Below are positions 44,152 to 53,660 of a stretch of DNA of 64,000 bases, one piece after another; position 1 is the first letter of the stretch, and every line of letters begins with the position of its first letter. A program made the position numbers and the translations under genes. Source of the DNA: Sulfitobacter sp. JL08 (GTDB taxonomy: Bacteria > Pseudomonadota > Alphaproteobacteria > Rhodobacterales > Rhodobacteraceae); assembly GCF_003352045.1 (NCBI RefSeq), contig NZ_CP025815.1, positions 186,001 through 250,000 of the forward strand. The letters run 5' to 3'. The notes beneath the pieces were generated by a model. The model was not told the origin of the DNA. It was given only the letters and a program-made list of their open reading frames with translations, and did not search any database.

Positions 44152-44277
44152 TCTGCTCTTTCCTTATCGTGCAAGCCCGACTATACAGCCTGCAAGTTCC
44201 CCCACAATGGTAACCCGTCCCGATCCCGGGGCCGCCTGTTTCAGGCATCGGGGAAGATATGCGTAAGGAGACGTGAC

Positions 44278-45057
44278 ATGGCAAAACCGCTTATGGCCAA
44301 GGCGACCGCCGTCTGGCTGGTTGACAACACTACCATCAGTTTCAAACAGATCGCCGATTTCGTCGGCATGCACGAGCTGGAAGTGCAGGGCATTGCCGAT
44401 GGTGATGTGGCGACCGGCGTCAAAGGGTTTGACCCGATTGCAAACAACCAGCTGACGCAAGAGGAAATCACCGCCGCCGAAACCAACCCGATGCACGCGC
44501 TGAAGCTGAAATTCAACGCGGCGGCAGAGGGCGAGGAAAAACGCCGCGGGCCGCGCTATACGCCGCTGTCCAAACGGCAGGACCGGCCGGCATCGATTCT
44601 GTGGCTGGTGAAATTCCACCCTGAACTGACCGATGCGCAGGTGTCAAAACTTGTCGGCACGACCAAGCCGACGATTCAGGCCATCCGCGAGCGTACGCAC
44701 TGGAACATTTCCAACATCCAGCCGATCGATCCGGTGGCGCTGGGCCTGTGCAAACAATCCGAACTGGACGCCGCCGTACAGAAGGCTGCCGCCAAGAAAG
44801 CCGCAAGTGGCGAACTGATGAGCGATGACGAACGCCGCAAACTGGTCAGCACCGAACAGTCCCTGGGTGGCGAGCCCGAGCCGAAAATGCCGACCGCGAT
44901 TGAAGGGCTTGAAACCTTTACGCTGGGCGGCGGCAGCGCCGACCAGGACGCAAAAGACGAGGACGACGAGGACAAGGACACAGCCCTGGTCGATGCAGAC
45001 AGCCTGTTCAACCTGCCCGCGGGCGGGGATGACGAAGACGACGAGCACAACCGCTAA
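44278..45057 (+). CDS. trcR: Cell-cycle transcriptional regulator TrcR (DUF1013)
   Basis: A 259-residue protein specific to alphaproteobacteria. A conserved helix-turn-helix-like N-terminus (LMAKATAVWLVDNTTISFKQ, MHELEVQGIADG) is followed by the second DNA-binding-like block RPASILWLVKFHPELTDAQV and GTTKPTIQAIRERTHWN. The tail (residues about 215-259) is strongly acidic. In Caulobacter TrcR binds RNA polymerase and promoters of cell-cycle genes. AAGGAGACGTGAC precedes ATG 44278. Confidence 0.9.
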   Translation: MAKPLMAKATAVWLVDNTTISFKQIADFVGMHELEVQGIADGDVATGVKGFDPIANNQLTQEEITAAETNPMHALKLKFNAAAEGEEKRRGPRYTPLSKRQDRPASILWLVKFHPELTDAQVSKLVGTTKPTIQAIRERTHWNISNIQPIDPVALGLCKQSELDAAVQKAAAKKAASGELMSDDERRKLVSTEQSLGGEPEPKMPTAIEGLETFTLGGGSADQDAKDEDDEDKDTALVDADSLFNLPAGGDDEDDEHNR

Positions 45058-45082
45058 GCCGGTTTCGACTATTGCAACAATG

Positions 45083-45112
45083 AACCCCGGTGTGAAAACA
45101 CCGGGGTTTTTT
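45083..45112. terminator. Terminator between trcR and recR
   Basis: AACCCCGGTG (45083-45092) pairs with CACCGGGGTT (45099-45108), followed by T residues. It lies between convergent genes and can serve both. Confidence 0.88.
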
Positions 45113-45116
45113 CATA

Positions 45117-45710
45117 TCAGATCGCCTTGCGCGCCCTGAGTGCCGCCGAGATCGTGCCGTCATCGAGATAATCCAGCTCGCCCCCGATGGGGACGCCCTG
45201 CGCCAGCGAGGTCAGACGCACGGTGCCGTCAAGCTGGTCGGCGATATAATGCGCCGTGGTCTGGCCGTCGACAGTGGCATTGAGGGCAAGGATGACTTCG
45301 CTGATGTTTTCGCTTTGGACACGATCCATCAGGCGGGGAATGCGCAAGGCATCCGGGCCTATACCGTCCAGCGCCGAAAGCGTTCCGCCCAGCACGTGAT
45401 AGCGCCCCTTGAACACGGCGGCGCGTTCCAGCGCCCACAGATCGGCGACATCCTCGACCACGCAAATTTCGCCATTGGCGCGCTTTTCGCTGGTGCAGAT
45501 ATCGCAGATGTCCTGCGTCCCGACATTGCCGCAGTTCAGGCATTCCCGTGCCGTTGCCGCCACGATCTGCATCACATCGGCCAGCGGCGTCAGCAGCAGG
45601 GCGCGTTTGCGGATCAGGTGCAGCACGGCGCGCCGGGCCGAGCGCGGGCCAAGGCCCGGCAGCTTGGCCATCATGTCGATCAGGGCGTCAATGTCTTTTG
45701 TGCTGCTCAA
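45117..45710 (-). CDS. recR: Recombination mediator protein RecR
   Basis: A 197-residue protein: helix-hairpin-helix ([17 protein letters not shown]), a C4 zinc site ([16 protein letters not shown]), and a Toprim domain ([33 protein letters not shown]). With RecO and RecF it loads RecA on gapped DNA. The start is TTG at 45710, preceded by CCAGGAAAACCCCGAC; no ATG gives the family N-terminus. It is 28 bp downstream of ybaB and forms the usual dnaX-ybaB-recR order. Confidence 0.95.
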   Translation of the reverse strand: MSSTKDIDALIDMMAKLPGLGPRSARRAVLHLIRKRALLLTPLADVMQIVAATARECLNCGNVGTQDICDICTSEKRANGEICVVEDVADLWALERAAVFKGRYHVLGGTLSALDGIGPDALRIPRLMDRVQSENISEVILALNATVDGQTTAHYIADQLDGTVRLTSLAQGVPIGGELDYLDDGTISAALRARKAI

Positions 45711-45738
45711 GTCGGGGTTTTCCTGGGGCGCCGTTGTG

Positions 45739-46083
45739 TCAGAACGGCAGCTTCATGTCCTTGGGCAGGCCCATGCCTTCGGTCAGCTTGCCCATTTCTT
45801 CCTGGGCCTTGTCCGAGGCTTTGGATTGCGCATCCTTGATCGCGGCCAGGATCAGGTCTTCGACCACTTCCTTGTCATCGCCGTTAAAAATCGACGGATC
45901 GATATCCAGCGTCTTGAGCTCGCCCTTGGCCGTGCAGGTGGCCTTGACCAGCCCAGCACCGCTTTCACCGGTGACGATCAGGTTGTGCATGTCTTCCTGA
46001 AGCTGCGCCATCTTGGTCTGCATTTCCTGCGCGGCCTTCATCATCTTGGCCATGTCGCCCATGCCGCCTAGTCCTTTGAGCAT
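45739..46083 (-). CDS. YbaB/EbfC family nucleoid-associated protein
   Basis: A 114-residue dimeric DNA-binding protein: [20 protein letters not shown] at the start, [20 protein letters not shown] and [16 protein letters not shown] after. It bends or bridges DNA and is nearly always encoded between dnaX and recR. The ATG at 46083 gives the standard N-terminus; the longer frame upstream does not. Confidence 0.94.
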   Translation of the reverse strand: MLKGLGGMGDMAKMMKAAQEMQTKMAQLQEDMHNLIVTGESGAGLVKATCTAKGELKTLDIDPSIFNGDDKEVVEDLILAAIKDAQSKASDKAQEEMGKLTEGMGLPKDMKLPF

Positions 46084-46171
46084 CCTGTTACTCTCCTGTT
46101 TGAAAGGGTTCCGGGTAGAGATACGCGCGGGGGAGGCCTGCCACAAGGGGGCGGGCACGTTGCCGCGCGCA

Positions 46172-47935
46172 TCAGCCGTCTTCGAACGGGTCCCATTCGT
46201 CATCGACTTCGGGCAGGGCCTCGACCTCGACATTGGCGGCGATCTGGTCGGGGGTGCGGATATCGGTGATCCGCGCGTCTGGAAATTGCGCCAGAACCGC
46301 CTGCACCAGCGGGTGCGCTTCGGCCTGCGCCTTCAGCGCGTTTTCGGCCGCATCGCGCAGATGTGCGATGGTGGGCGCGCCCCCTGTGTTCACGACAGAG
46401 ACGGCCCAGCGGTTGCCTGTCCACAATTGCAGGCGCTGGCCCAGACGCTGCGCCAGATCGGGCGGGGCAGCATCGGTGGGCACAAATTCGATCCGTCCCG
46501 GCGTGTAACGGGCCAGTTGCAGGGTTGTTTCGACTTCGACCAGAAGTTTCACATCGCGGTTGACGCGGATCAGTTCGATCACGTGTTCAAAGCTGGGAAA
46601 ACGGGCCAGCGCCGTATCGTCCTGCGGCGCAAGGGCCGTTGCAGGGCCGTTGCCGCCCCCGGATGGGGCATCGGTTGTGACGGCAATACGGGTCTGGCTT
46701 GAACCGGCCACCGGTGCGTTGCCGGCGGCAGGCGCGCCGCCGCCAGAGGGAGTCGGCGCGGTTGGAACAGGCATGTTTTGCAATTTGCGCACAAGGTCTT
46801 CGGGGCTGGGCAGTTCGGCCACATGGGTCAGGCGGATCACGGCCATTTCTGCGGCCATCATCGCGATGGGCGCGGCGGCTACCTCGTCCAGCGCCTTGAG
46901 CAGCATCTGCCACATCCGTGTCATCGCGCGCATGGGCAGGTCTTTGGCCATCTGCGTGCCGCGAAGCCGCTCATCCGGGTTGATCGTGGGATCTTCGGCG
47001 GCATCCGGGGTAATCTTGACCACCGATATCCAGTGGGTGATTTCAGCCAGATCGCGCAGCACCGCCATCGGGTCGGCGCCGTCAGCGTACTGGCTGCCCA
47101 GTTCTTCCAGTGCGGCGGCGGCATCGCCACGCATGATCATATCAAACAGGTCAAGTACCCGCCCGCGATCGGCCAGCCCCAGCATAGCACGGACCTGATC
47201 GGCGGTGGTTTCGCCCGCACCGTGCGATATCGCCTGATCCAGCAGCGACGTGGCATCGCGCGCCGATCCTTCGGCGGCGCGGGTGATCAGCGCAAGGGCG
47301 TCATCCGTGATATCGGCGCCTTCGCTTGCTGCAATCCTGCGCATCAGGGCGATCATGTCTTCGGGTTCGATCCGGCGCAGATCAAAGCGCTGGCAGCGTG
47401 ACAGTACCGTAACCGGCACTTTACGGATTTCGGTAGTGGCAAAGATGAATTTGACGTGGGCGGGCGGTTCCTCCAGCGTTTTCAACAGTGCGTTGAATGC
47501 CGAGGTGGACAGCATGTGCACTTCGTCGATGATATAGATCTTATAACGGGCCGAGGCGGCGCGATAATGCACGCTGTCGATGATTTCGCGGATATCGCCG
47601 ACACCGGTGCGGCTGGCGGCATCCATTTCCATCACGTCCACATGGCGGCCTTCCATGATGGCGACGCAATGTTCGCAAACGCCGCAAGGTTCGGTGGTGG
47701 GGCCGCCGGTGCCATCCGGCCCGATGCAGTTGATGCCTTTGGCGATGATCCGCGCAGTGGTGGTTTTACCGGTGCCGCGGATACCCGTCATGATAAAGGC
47801 TTGCGCGATCCTGTCCGCCTCGAACGCGTTTTTCAGCGTGCGGACCATGGCATCCTGCCCCACCAGATCAACAAAGGTTTCCGGCCGGTATTTGCGCGCC
47901 AGAACGCGATAGGCTGTCGGGGTGTCTTCGGTCAT
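46172..47935 (-). CDS. dnaX: DNA polymerase III gamma/tau subunit
   Basis: A 587-residue clamp-loader ATPase. Walker A is GIRGTGKTTTARIIAKG near residue 48, a zinc module follows (CIGPD...CGVCEHC), Walker B/DEVH is in IYIIDEVHMLSTSAF near 125, and the sensor Ser-Arg-Cys is in VLSRCQRFDLRR. The C-terminal tau part (after about 370) includes a Gly/Ala/Pro linker. No slippery A-run was noticed for a frameshifted short form. It heads the dnaX-ybaB-recR set. Confidence 0.96.
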   Translation of the reverse strand: MTEDTPTAYRVLARKYRPETFVDLVGQDAMVRTLKNAFEADRIAQAFIMTGIRGTGKTTTARIIAKGINCIGPDGTGGPTTEPCGVCEHCVAIMEGRHVDVMEMDAASRTGVGDIREIIDSVHYRAASARYKIYIIDEVHMLSTSAFNALLKTLEEPPAHVKFIFATTEIRKVPVTVLSRCQRFDLRRIEPEDMIALMRRIAASEGADITDDALALITRAAEGSARDATSLLDQAISHGAGETTADQVRAMLGLADRGRVLDLFDMIMRGDAAAALEELGSQYADGADPMAVLRDLAEITHWISVVKITPDAAEDPTINPDERLRGTQMAKDLPMRAMTRMWQMLLKALDEVAAAPIAMMAAEMAVIRLTHVAELPSPEDLVRKLQNMPVPTAPTPSGGGAPAAGNAPVAGSSQTRIAVTTDAPSGGGNGPATALAPQDDTALARFPSFEHVIELIRVNRDVKLLVEVETTLQLARYTPGRIEFVPTDAAPPDLAQRLGQRLQLWTGNRWAVSVVNTGGAPTIAHLRDAAENALKAQAEAHPLVQAVLAQFPDARITDIRTPDQIAANVEVEALPEVDDEWDPFEDG

Positions 47936-48078
47936 GGGCCTGCCATTGGGATTCGCATCAATGCGCTAGGGTAAAGCGGGGCGCGGGCCGCGTCCACCGG
48001 CGCTGAGCCGAATTATCCGTTCACTGGCGCGGCGGGTCGCGTTATGCTGGGGCAGTATGCGGCAGCGAGGGCAAGGCG

Positions 48079-48912
48079 ATGCGATTGAGGGGTGTTAAAT
48101 CCAGCCGGAATGTGGATGACCGGCGCAGGGCAGGCGGGGGCCGCCGTGCGGGCGGTGTGGGCCTGTTTGGTGTGCTGATCATTCTGGCGATCGGGTACTT
48201 TGCAGGCATTGATGTAACACCGTTGTTGAACCAGACGGCAGCGCCCGCGCAATCGCAGGCCACGACGGCCGAGCAGGATCAGGCGGCGGATTTCTCAACG
48301 CGGGTTCTGGCGACCACAGAAGAGGTGTGGGACGATATCTTCGCAAACCAGCTTGGCCGCGACTACACGCCGCCCGTGCTGGTGCTGTTTTCCGGCATGA
48401 CGCAAAGCCCCTGTGGCGGCGCATCAGGGGCGACCGGCCCGTTCTACTGCCCAGTGGATCAAAAGGCCTATCTTGATACCGATTTTTTCGTGACGCTGAA
48501 CCGCCAGATGGGGGCGGGCGGCGATTTTGCGGCTGCCTATGTGATTGCCCACGAGGTGGCCCACCATGTTCAGAACCAGCTTGGTATTCTGGCCCCGGTC
48601 GATCAGCGGCGCAGGCAGGTGTCCAAGGTCGAGGCCAATGCGCTGACTGTCCGGCTTGAATTGCAGGCCGATTGTCTGGCAGGTGTGTGGGCGAACAATG
48701 TCGGCGAATTGCTGGAGCCGGGCGACATTGAAGAAGCACTGAACGCAGCAGTGCGGATCGGCGATGACCATCTGCAACGTCAGGCCGGACGGGTGCCCGC
48801 CCCGCACACGTTTACGCATGGTACATCGAAACAGCGCGCCGGCTGGTTTGCCCGAGGCTATCAAAGCGGCAACCTGTCGCAATGCGATACGTTCAGCGCT
48901 GCCAATCTGTAG
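48079..48912 (+). CDS. Neutral zinc metallopeptidase (YpfJ family)
   Basis: A 277-residue protein with a cytoplasmic basic start, one membrane helix (GLFGVLIILAIGYFAGI, residues about 29-45), and a periplasmic peptidase domain. The zinc motif is HEVAHHVQNQLG, with a downstream glutamate in ELQADCLAGVWAN, the usual third-ligand region. CGGASGATGPFYCPVDQKAYL is a family block. The substrate is unknown. It is divergent from dnaX. Confidence 0.9.
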   Translation: MRLRGVKSSRNVDDRRRAGGGRRAGGVGLFGVLIILAIGYFAGIDVTPLLNQTAAPAQSQATTAEQDQAADFSTRVLATTEEVWDDIFANQLGRDYTPPVLVLFSGMTQSPCGGASGATGPFYCPVDQKAYLDTDFFVTLNRQMGAGGDFAAAYVIAHEVAHHVQNQLGILAPVDQRRRQVSKVEANALTVRLELQADCLAGVWANNVGELLEPGDIEEALNAAVRIGDDHLQRQAGRVPAPHTFTHGTSKQRAGWFARGYQSGNLSQCDTFSAANL

Positions 48913-48971
48913 GTTGGATTTTCCTGCTTCGTCGCCACAACGCGCGCACAACGGCGTGAGGCATGCAAGGT

Positions 48972-49064
48972 GAGAGGCTGACAACGACCCAAGCGGGGCT
49001 CGTTATGGCTGCTTCCTTCCGGATCTGACCAGGTTGGCGAGGCGCCTGCCCGCGCCAACCTCTC
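48972..49064 (-). ncRNA. ffs: Signal recognition particle RNA (4.5S type)
   Basis: The minus strand carries the hallmark GGTCAGATCCGGAAGGAAGC followed by AGCC, the apical loop bound by Ffh. The ends GAGAGGTTG and CAGCCTCTC pair, and the inner arms (GGCGCGGGC ... ) close a long hairpin of about 93 bases. The boundaries are taken from this pairing. It guides ribosomes making membrane proteins to the translocon. Confidence 0.9.
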
Positions 49065-49119
49065 GACCGTGGATATAGGCATGCGGGCGCAGATTCGCAA
49101 GCGGCGGTAAAACGCACGC

Positions 49120-50985
49120 CTAAAGCGTCAGGTGCAATTTCAGGAACCCGCGATCGTTCACACCCATCGGCACGGGGTTGTAACCGGCAATGTCATCCAG
49201 ATGCGCCATGGCACCGGGGCCGGTTTCAAACGAAACCTGTGCGCCGCCAAGGGGGCAAAGCTGCCACGGATCCGGCCACGGCGGGGCATACGGTGCGGGG
49301 GTGTTCAGGTCTTGCAGGATGCAATCGACCACGGTTGTGTCCGAGTCATAAACAACCGGTGCAGCCGCAAGCCCGGGGAAGTGTCCGCCACCACCTGCGC
49401 GATAGGTGTTTACGGCCACGACAAACGGTTGGTCTGCCGCGACCGCAGCGCCGTTCCAGCGCAGGTTGCGGATGCGCTGCGCAACAGGGTCGCGCAACCG
49501 GCCGTCAGGCGAAAACCGCGCAGGGCCGCGCAGATCGATTTCATAGCTTAGCCCATAGATCACATCGAAATTATACATCGGATAATCGCGGATCAGCAGC
49601 GGTTGAGGCGTGCGCAAGTCAGGGTCATGAGTGCAAAAAAACAGCGCCGACATCTCGAGCCAGTCTGCCAGAATGGCGCCGCTGATCCTGATCGCGGACA
49701 GGCGGTTGGGAAACACGTAAAGATCGGCAACATGGCGTTGCAGCAACGGACCTTTGGGAATGTCGGTATAATTCAAAGGGCCAGCGCGCCCGCCCGTTTT
49801 GAACGGCGCCACCGCCGACAGCAGGGGCAGTCTGCCCGAATCCGTGCCATCGAGCGCCAAGCGCACGGTTCGCGCCTGCGCCCGCGCCACAAGGGCCAGT
49901 GCATCCGACGGGAACAGGGCTGCAAAATAGCTGTGCAGTTTTGCGTCGGTCTGTCTCACATGCGCGCGCATCTGTGTCAGCGCTCTGGCGTGATACGGGG
50001 CGAACAGGCGCGACAGGCGCACATCGTCCGCCACAACCGCGCGTGTCTGGCCCGATGCGGTTTGAAGCGCGATGGGACGCAATGCGCTGCTGTGCTGCGC
50101 CACGAACCAGCCGGTTTCTGTCTGTTGCAATGTCAGGTCCATCACCCCCAGCACCGCACCGCGCGCCCCCGGCATCAGCGCCGGGACGGTACCCAGCCTT
50201 GCGTTTTCCGGATCAACTTCGGGCCAGCCGGCATGATCGGGGCCCGGCAGATGCAGGTGCGTATGCCCTGCGATCAGCGCATCGATTTCGCCGGTTCGGG
50301 CAAGATCCAGCGCGGCGTTTTCCGGATTTGGCCCGTCGCGCGGATCAGCGATGCCGGTATGGGCCAGGGCAATCACCAGATCGGCCCCGCCGCGCCGGAG
50401 TGCCCGCGCCTTTTCAATGCCCGTGGCCACGATATCGCGAACCGTCACCTGACCCGCCAGAATTTGGCGGTTCCACTGCATGACCTGTGGCGGCAACAGC
50501 CCGATCAGGCCGATGCGGATGAAATGGGCCTGACCGTTCTGGTCGTTGATATTACGCAGCAGCAGGGCGTGATCGGGCCACGCCCGCCCGTGCAGGCGTT
50601 TGGCATTGCTGGACAGGACCGGAAACCGTGCCTGCGCCAGAACCCGATCCAGATAGTCCAGCCCGAAATCGAAATCATGGTTGCCCAGTGTCGCGGCGTC
50701 GTATCCCAGATCGTGCATTGCGGTGATCAGGGGGTGCGGCACCTGCGATTGTGCCAGCACATCGGCCATAGGCGTGCCTTCCAGAAGGTCGCCATTGTCC
50801 AGCAGAACAACGGTCACGCCCTGAGCCTCTGCCTCGGACCGGGCCTGCCGGATCAGCGTGGCCGTGCGCACCAACCCGACCGCATCATCGGCCCTGTCGT
50901 TATGGTAGTCATAGGCCATCAGATGCAGATGCAGATCAGTTGTTGCCAACACGCGCAGCCGGAGAACGGGGGAAGGGTTTAGCAT
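49120..50985 (-). CDS. 2',3'-cyclic-nucleotide 2'-phosphodiesterase / 3'-nucleotidase (CpdB type)
   Basis: A 621-residue metallophosphatase. The N-terminal domain has TTDLHLHLMAYDY, DNGDLLEGTPM, TLGNHDFDFGLDYLD, and AGHTHLHLPG, the two-metal ligand set. The C-terminal nucleotide-binding domain ends near YNPVPMGVNDRGFLKLHL. CpdB turns 2',3'-cyclic nucleotides from RNA breakdown into nucleosides. The ATG at 50985 starts the family region, but no signal peptide follows, so a cytoplasmic or non-Sec location is possible. A role after RNase T2 is likely. Confidence 0.88.
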   Translation of the reverse strand: MLNPSPVLRLRVLATTDLHLHLMAYDYHNDRADDAVGLVRTATLIRQARSEAEAQGVTVVLLDNGDLLEGTPMADVLAQSQVPHPLITAMHDLGYDAATLGNHDFDFGLDYLDRVLAQARFPVLSSNAKRLHGRAWPDHALLLRNINDQNGQAHFIRIGLIGLLPPQVMQWNRQILAGQVTVRDIVATGIEKARALRRGGADLVIALAHTGIADPRDGPNPENAALDLARTGEIDALIAGHTHLHLPGPDHAGWPEVDPENARLGTVPALMPGARGAVLGVMDLTLQQTETGWFVAQHSSALRPIALQTASGQTRAVVADDVRLSRLFAPYHARALTQMRAHVRQTDAKLHSYFAALFPSDALALVARAQARTVRLALDGTDSGRLPLLSAVAPFKTGGRAGPLNYTDIPKGPLLQRHVADLYVFPNRLSAIRISGAILADWLEMSALFFCTHDPDLRTPQPLLIRDYPMYNFDVIYGLSYEIDLRGPARFSPDGRLRDPVAQRIRNLRWNGAAVAADQPFVVAVNTYRAGGGGHFPGLAAAPVVYDSDTTVVDCILQDLNTPAPYAPPWPDPWQLCPLGGAQVSFETGPGAMAHLDDIAGYNPVPMGVNDRGFLKLHLTL

Positions 50986-51172
50986 GATGTGTCCGGGGCA
51001 TCGGCAAACGTTGAAATACAACTTTAGGTTTAGTTCTTTGGTGCCGTTGGGGAAAGCACATCGGTGCACAAAGCCGCGCACCTGTGTGAAAACAGATACA
51101 ATCGCGCCGCCATTGCACACCGGTGCCGCGCATGCGATGCCCTAGGCAGATTGATCTGCGAGCAGGCACGGC

Positions 51173-52141
51173 ATGAAACAGGCAGAAACAGTAACATTCG
51201 GTGGTTCGGGGCTTGATCGCGCGGGCGAATTGCGCACCAACGTGACCGAACTTGCGCTCGCCGCCGCCGATTCACTGGCGCGGGCGGTTCTCTACTGGCG
51301 CGGCAAACCGCTGCTGTGCGGAAAAGAGCGCAACGGACTGGCGCGCCTGGCACTGGATCATCCGGTTCTGGATCAGGCATCGGATGAACGGATATTTCTG
51401 GGCCGTGAAGACGGGCATGCGGTGTTTGCCTGCGTCCTGGATGGCTGGCAGCCCAAGGATGTCGACGAAGCCAAGATGGGCGCGTTTTTCGACCCGACAG
51501 AGCAGCACCATCCGCTGTTGCCGCCCGACCATGTGTTCGCCGAACTGCGCGGAGTGATGACCCGCCTTTCGCCGCGCGATGCCGAAATGGCCGCCACCGG
51601 CAAAGCGGTGTTTGCGTGGCATGAAATTCACCCGTTTTGCGCCAAGTGCGGGGCCGCGACCGACATGGCCAATGCCGGATGGCAGCGCGATTGCCCGGCC
51701 TGTGGTGCGCACCATTTTCCGCGCACGGATCCGGTTGTGATCATGCTGATCACCTGTGGCAACGCGGTGCTGATGGGGCGATCGCCGGGGTGGCCTGATG
51801 GCATGTATTCCCTGCTGGCCGGATTTGTCGAACCGGGTGAAACGCTTGAGGCCGCAGTGCGCCGCGAAGTCAAGGAAGAGGCAGGCATTGATGTGGGTGA
51901 AGTGACCTATCTGGCCAGTCAGCCGTGGCCGTTTCCCGCATCGCTTATGTTCGGGTGCGCCGGCGTTGCCACCAGCCGTGATATCTGCATTGATCCGCTT
52001 GAAATCGAGGATGCGCTGTGGGTGTCGCGCGAAGAGATGATGGACGCCTTTGCCGGCACACATCCCAAGCTGCATCCGGCGCGCAAGGGTTCGATCGCGC
52101 ATTTTCTTTTGCGAAACTGGCTTGCGGATTCGCTGGATTGA
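51173..52141 (+). CDS. nudC: NAD(+) diphosphatase / NAD-cap RNA hydrolase
   Basis: A 322-residue Nudix enzyme. A zinc ribbon (CAKCGAATDM ... CPACGAHHFPRTDP, near residues 158-185), the Nudix box GFVEPGETLEAAVRREVKEE followed by AGI near 218, and the NudC-specific SQPWPFPASLMFG are all intact. It cleaves NAD(H) to NMN and AMP and removes NAD caps from RNA. It is divergent from the cpdB-type gene. Confidence 0.94.
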   Translation: MKQAETVTFGGSGLDRAGELRTNVTELALAAADSLARAVLYWRGKPLLCGKERNGLARLALDHPVLDQASDERIFLGREDGHAVFACVLDGWQPKDVDEAKMGAFFDPTEQHHPLLPPDHVFAELRGVMTRLSPRDAEMAATGKAVFAWHEIHPFCAKCGAATDMANAGWQRDCPACGAHHFPRTDPVVIMLITCGNAVLMGRSPGWPDGMYSLLAGFVEPGETLEAAVRREVKEEAGIDVGEVTYLASQPWPFPASLMFGCAGVATSRDICIDPLEIEDALWVSREEMMDAFAGTHPKLHPARKGSIAHFLLRNWLADSLD

Positions 52142-52219
52142 CGCGACAGTCGGGGTTAAGGGACAAAAGGGTGTGGGCGGTGCTGACTGACCGCAGTTTG
52201 ATACACCACCGGGCGGGCT

Positions 52220-52696
52220 ATGAAATTTTCGACCAGAGAAGATATCGACGCACCGATTGATCAGGTGTTCGAAATGCTATCGGATTTCGACGTTTATGAA
52301 CGCAATGCGTTGCGTCGCGGGGCGGATGTGCGCCGTGTTGATGCGCTGACCGGCCCTGCGGTTGGCATGCAGTGGAAAGCGGCGTTTACGATGCGGGGTA
52401 AACCGCGCGATCTGGAAATCACGCTGGTCGAGTATAACCGGCCCGATTGCCTGTTGTTCCAGTCAAAATCGGCAGGCATCGAAGGCGCGTTGTCGATGGA
52501 TCTGATGGCGCTGTCACGCGGGCGCACACGGCTGTCCGTGGCGCTGGAACTAAAGCCCAAGAACCTGTCGGCGCGGTTGCTGGTGCAATCGCTGAAATTG
52601 GCCAAGTCAAACCTGACACTGCGGTTCAAGCAGCGGGTGGCCGAATATGCCAAGGTCATCGAAGACCGTAACGCCGCGCCGGTTCGCCCGTTCTAG
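52220..52696 (+). CDS. SRPBCC family protein
   Basis: A 158-residue single-domain START-like/polyketide-cyclase fold protein. STREDIDAPIDQVFEMLSDF is the typical first strand and helix, MQWKAAFTMRGKPRDLEITL the middle strands, and LLVQSLKLAKSNLTLRFKQR the long closing helix. Such proteins bind lipids or other hydrophobic ligands; function is unknown. It ends one base before the convergent pheA-type stop. Confidence 0.8.
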   Translation: MKFSTREDIDAPIDQVFEMLSDFDVYERNALRRGADVRRVDALTGPAVGMQWKAAFTMRGKPRDLEITLVEYNRPDCLLFQSKSAGIEGALSMDLMALSRGRTRLSVALELKPKNLSARLLVQSLKLAKSNLTLRFKQRVAEYAKVIEDRNAAPVRPF

Positions 52697-53530
52697 TCAG
52701 TGCCGTCCCGGGTCTGCCGGATAGACGCCCAGAATCTCAAGCATGTCGGTAAAGTAATCCAGTTCGTCCAGCGCCAGTTTGACGTTGGGATCATCGGGAT
52801 GGCCTTCGATATCGGCGTAAAACTGGGTCGCGGTAAACGACCCGCCTACCATATAGCTTTCCAGTTTGGTCATGTTGACGCCGTTCGTCGCAAAGCCGCC
52901 CATCGCCTTGTAAAGGGCGGCGGGAATGTTGCGCACCTGAAAAACGAAACTGGTGATCATACCGTGTTTGCCGCGCCGCGATGTATCTGCCGTGCGCGAC
53001 ATGATCAGGAACCGGGTGGTGTTGTTGCCCTGATCCTCGATATGACGGGCCAGAACGTCCAGCCCGTAGATATCGCCTGCCAGTTCTGACGCCAGCGCAC
53101 CCATTGTCGGATCGCTCGCCAAAGCCACCTGTTTCGCCGACCCGGCCGTATCCGCGCCGGTGACACGGTGGATACCGTGTTCTTCCAGAAATTTGCGGCA
53201 CTGGCCCAGCAATACGGTATGGCTCATCGCGCTTTTGACGTCGGCCAGTTTAGTACCCGGCAAGGCCAGAAGGTTGATGTGCACCCGCACGAATGCCTCT
53301 TCGATGATGTGCAGCCCGGATTGCGGCAAAAGGGAATGAATGTCGGCCACCCGCCCGTAGGTCGAATTTTCGACCGGCAGCATCGCCAGTTCCGCCGCAC
53401 CTGTGGATACGGCAGAAATCGCATCTTCGAATGTACGGCAGGGCAACGCTTCCATATCGGGGCGTGCGTTGCGGCATGCCTCGTGTGAATAGGCGCCGGG
53501 TTCTCCCTGAAATGCGATTTTATGGGTCAT
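52697..53530 (-). CDS. pheA: Prephenate dehydratase
   Basis: A 277-residue monofunctional enzyme that makes phenylpyruvate for phenylalanine. IAFQGEPGAYSHEA at the start, the catalytic-region threonine block (NNTTRFLIMSR), and the C-terminal ACT domain (FQVRNIPAALYKAMGGFATN, MTKLESYMVGG) for feedback by phenylalanine are present. No chorismate mutase domain is fused. The ATG at 53530 has GAAAGAGGGCAGG before it. Confidence 0.95.
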   Translation of the reverse strand: MTHKIAFQGEPGAYSHEACRNARPDMEALPCRTFEDAISAVSTGAAELAMLPVENSTYGRVADIHSLLPQSGLHIIEEAFVRVHINLLALPGTKLADVKSAMSHTVLLGQCRKFLEEHGIHRVTGADTAGSAKQVALASDPTMGALASELAGDIYGLDVLARHIEDQGNNTTRFLIMSRTADTSRRGKHGMITSFVFQVRNIPAALYKAMGGFATNGVNMTKLESYMVGGSFTATQFYADIEGHPDDPNVKLALDELDYFTDMLEILGVYPADPGRH

Positions 53531-53660
53531 CCTGCCCTCTTTCCTGTGCAATCGCGCACCGGAAACTGACCGGTGGGCGTTTGGTCGCGGTAACTACACC
53601 TTGCCACAGCCAAGGGGAAGCAATAGATACGCGCAAAAGCAGTTTATGGAATGCGGATCA

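Noticed and set aside
48972-49064. Integration site for a mobile element at the SRP RNA gene
   Set aside because: Small stable RNA genes can be integration targets, but no integrase, direct repeat or atypical DNA was seen beside it.
49603-50982. A 459-codon open frame on the plus strand
   Set aside because: Antisense to the CpdB-type gene; composition is Arg/His/Gln-rich without domains.
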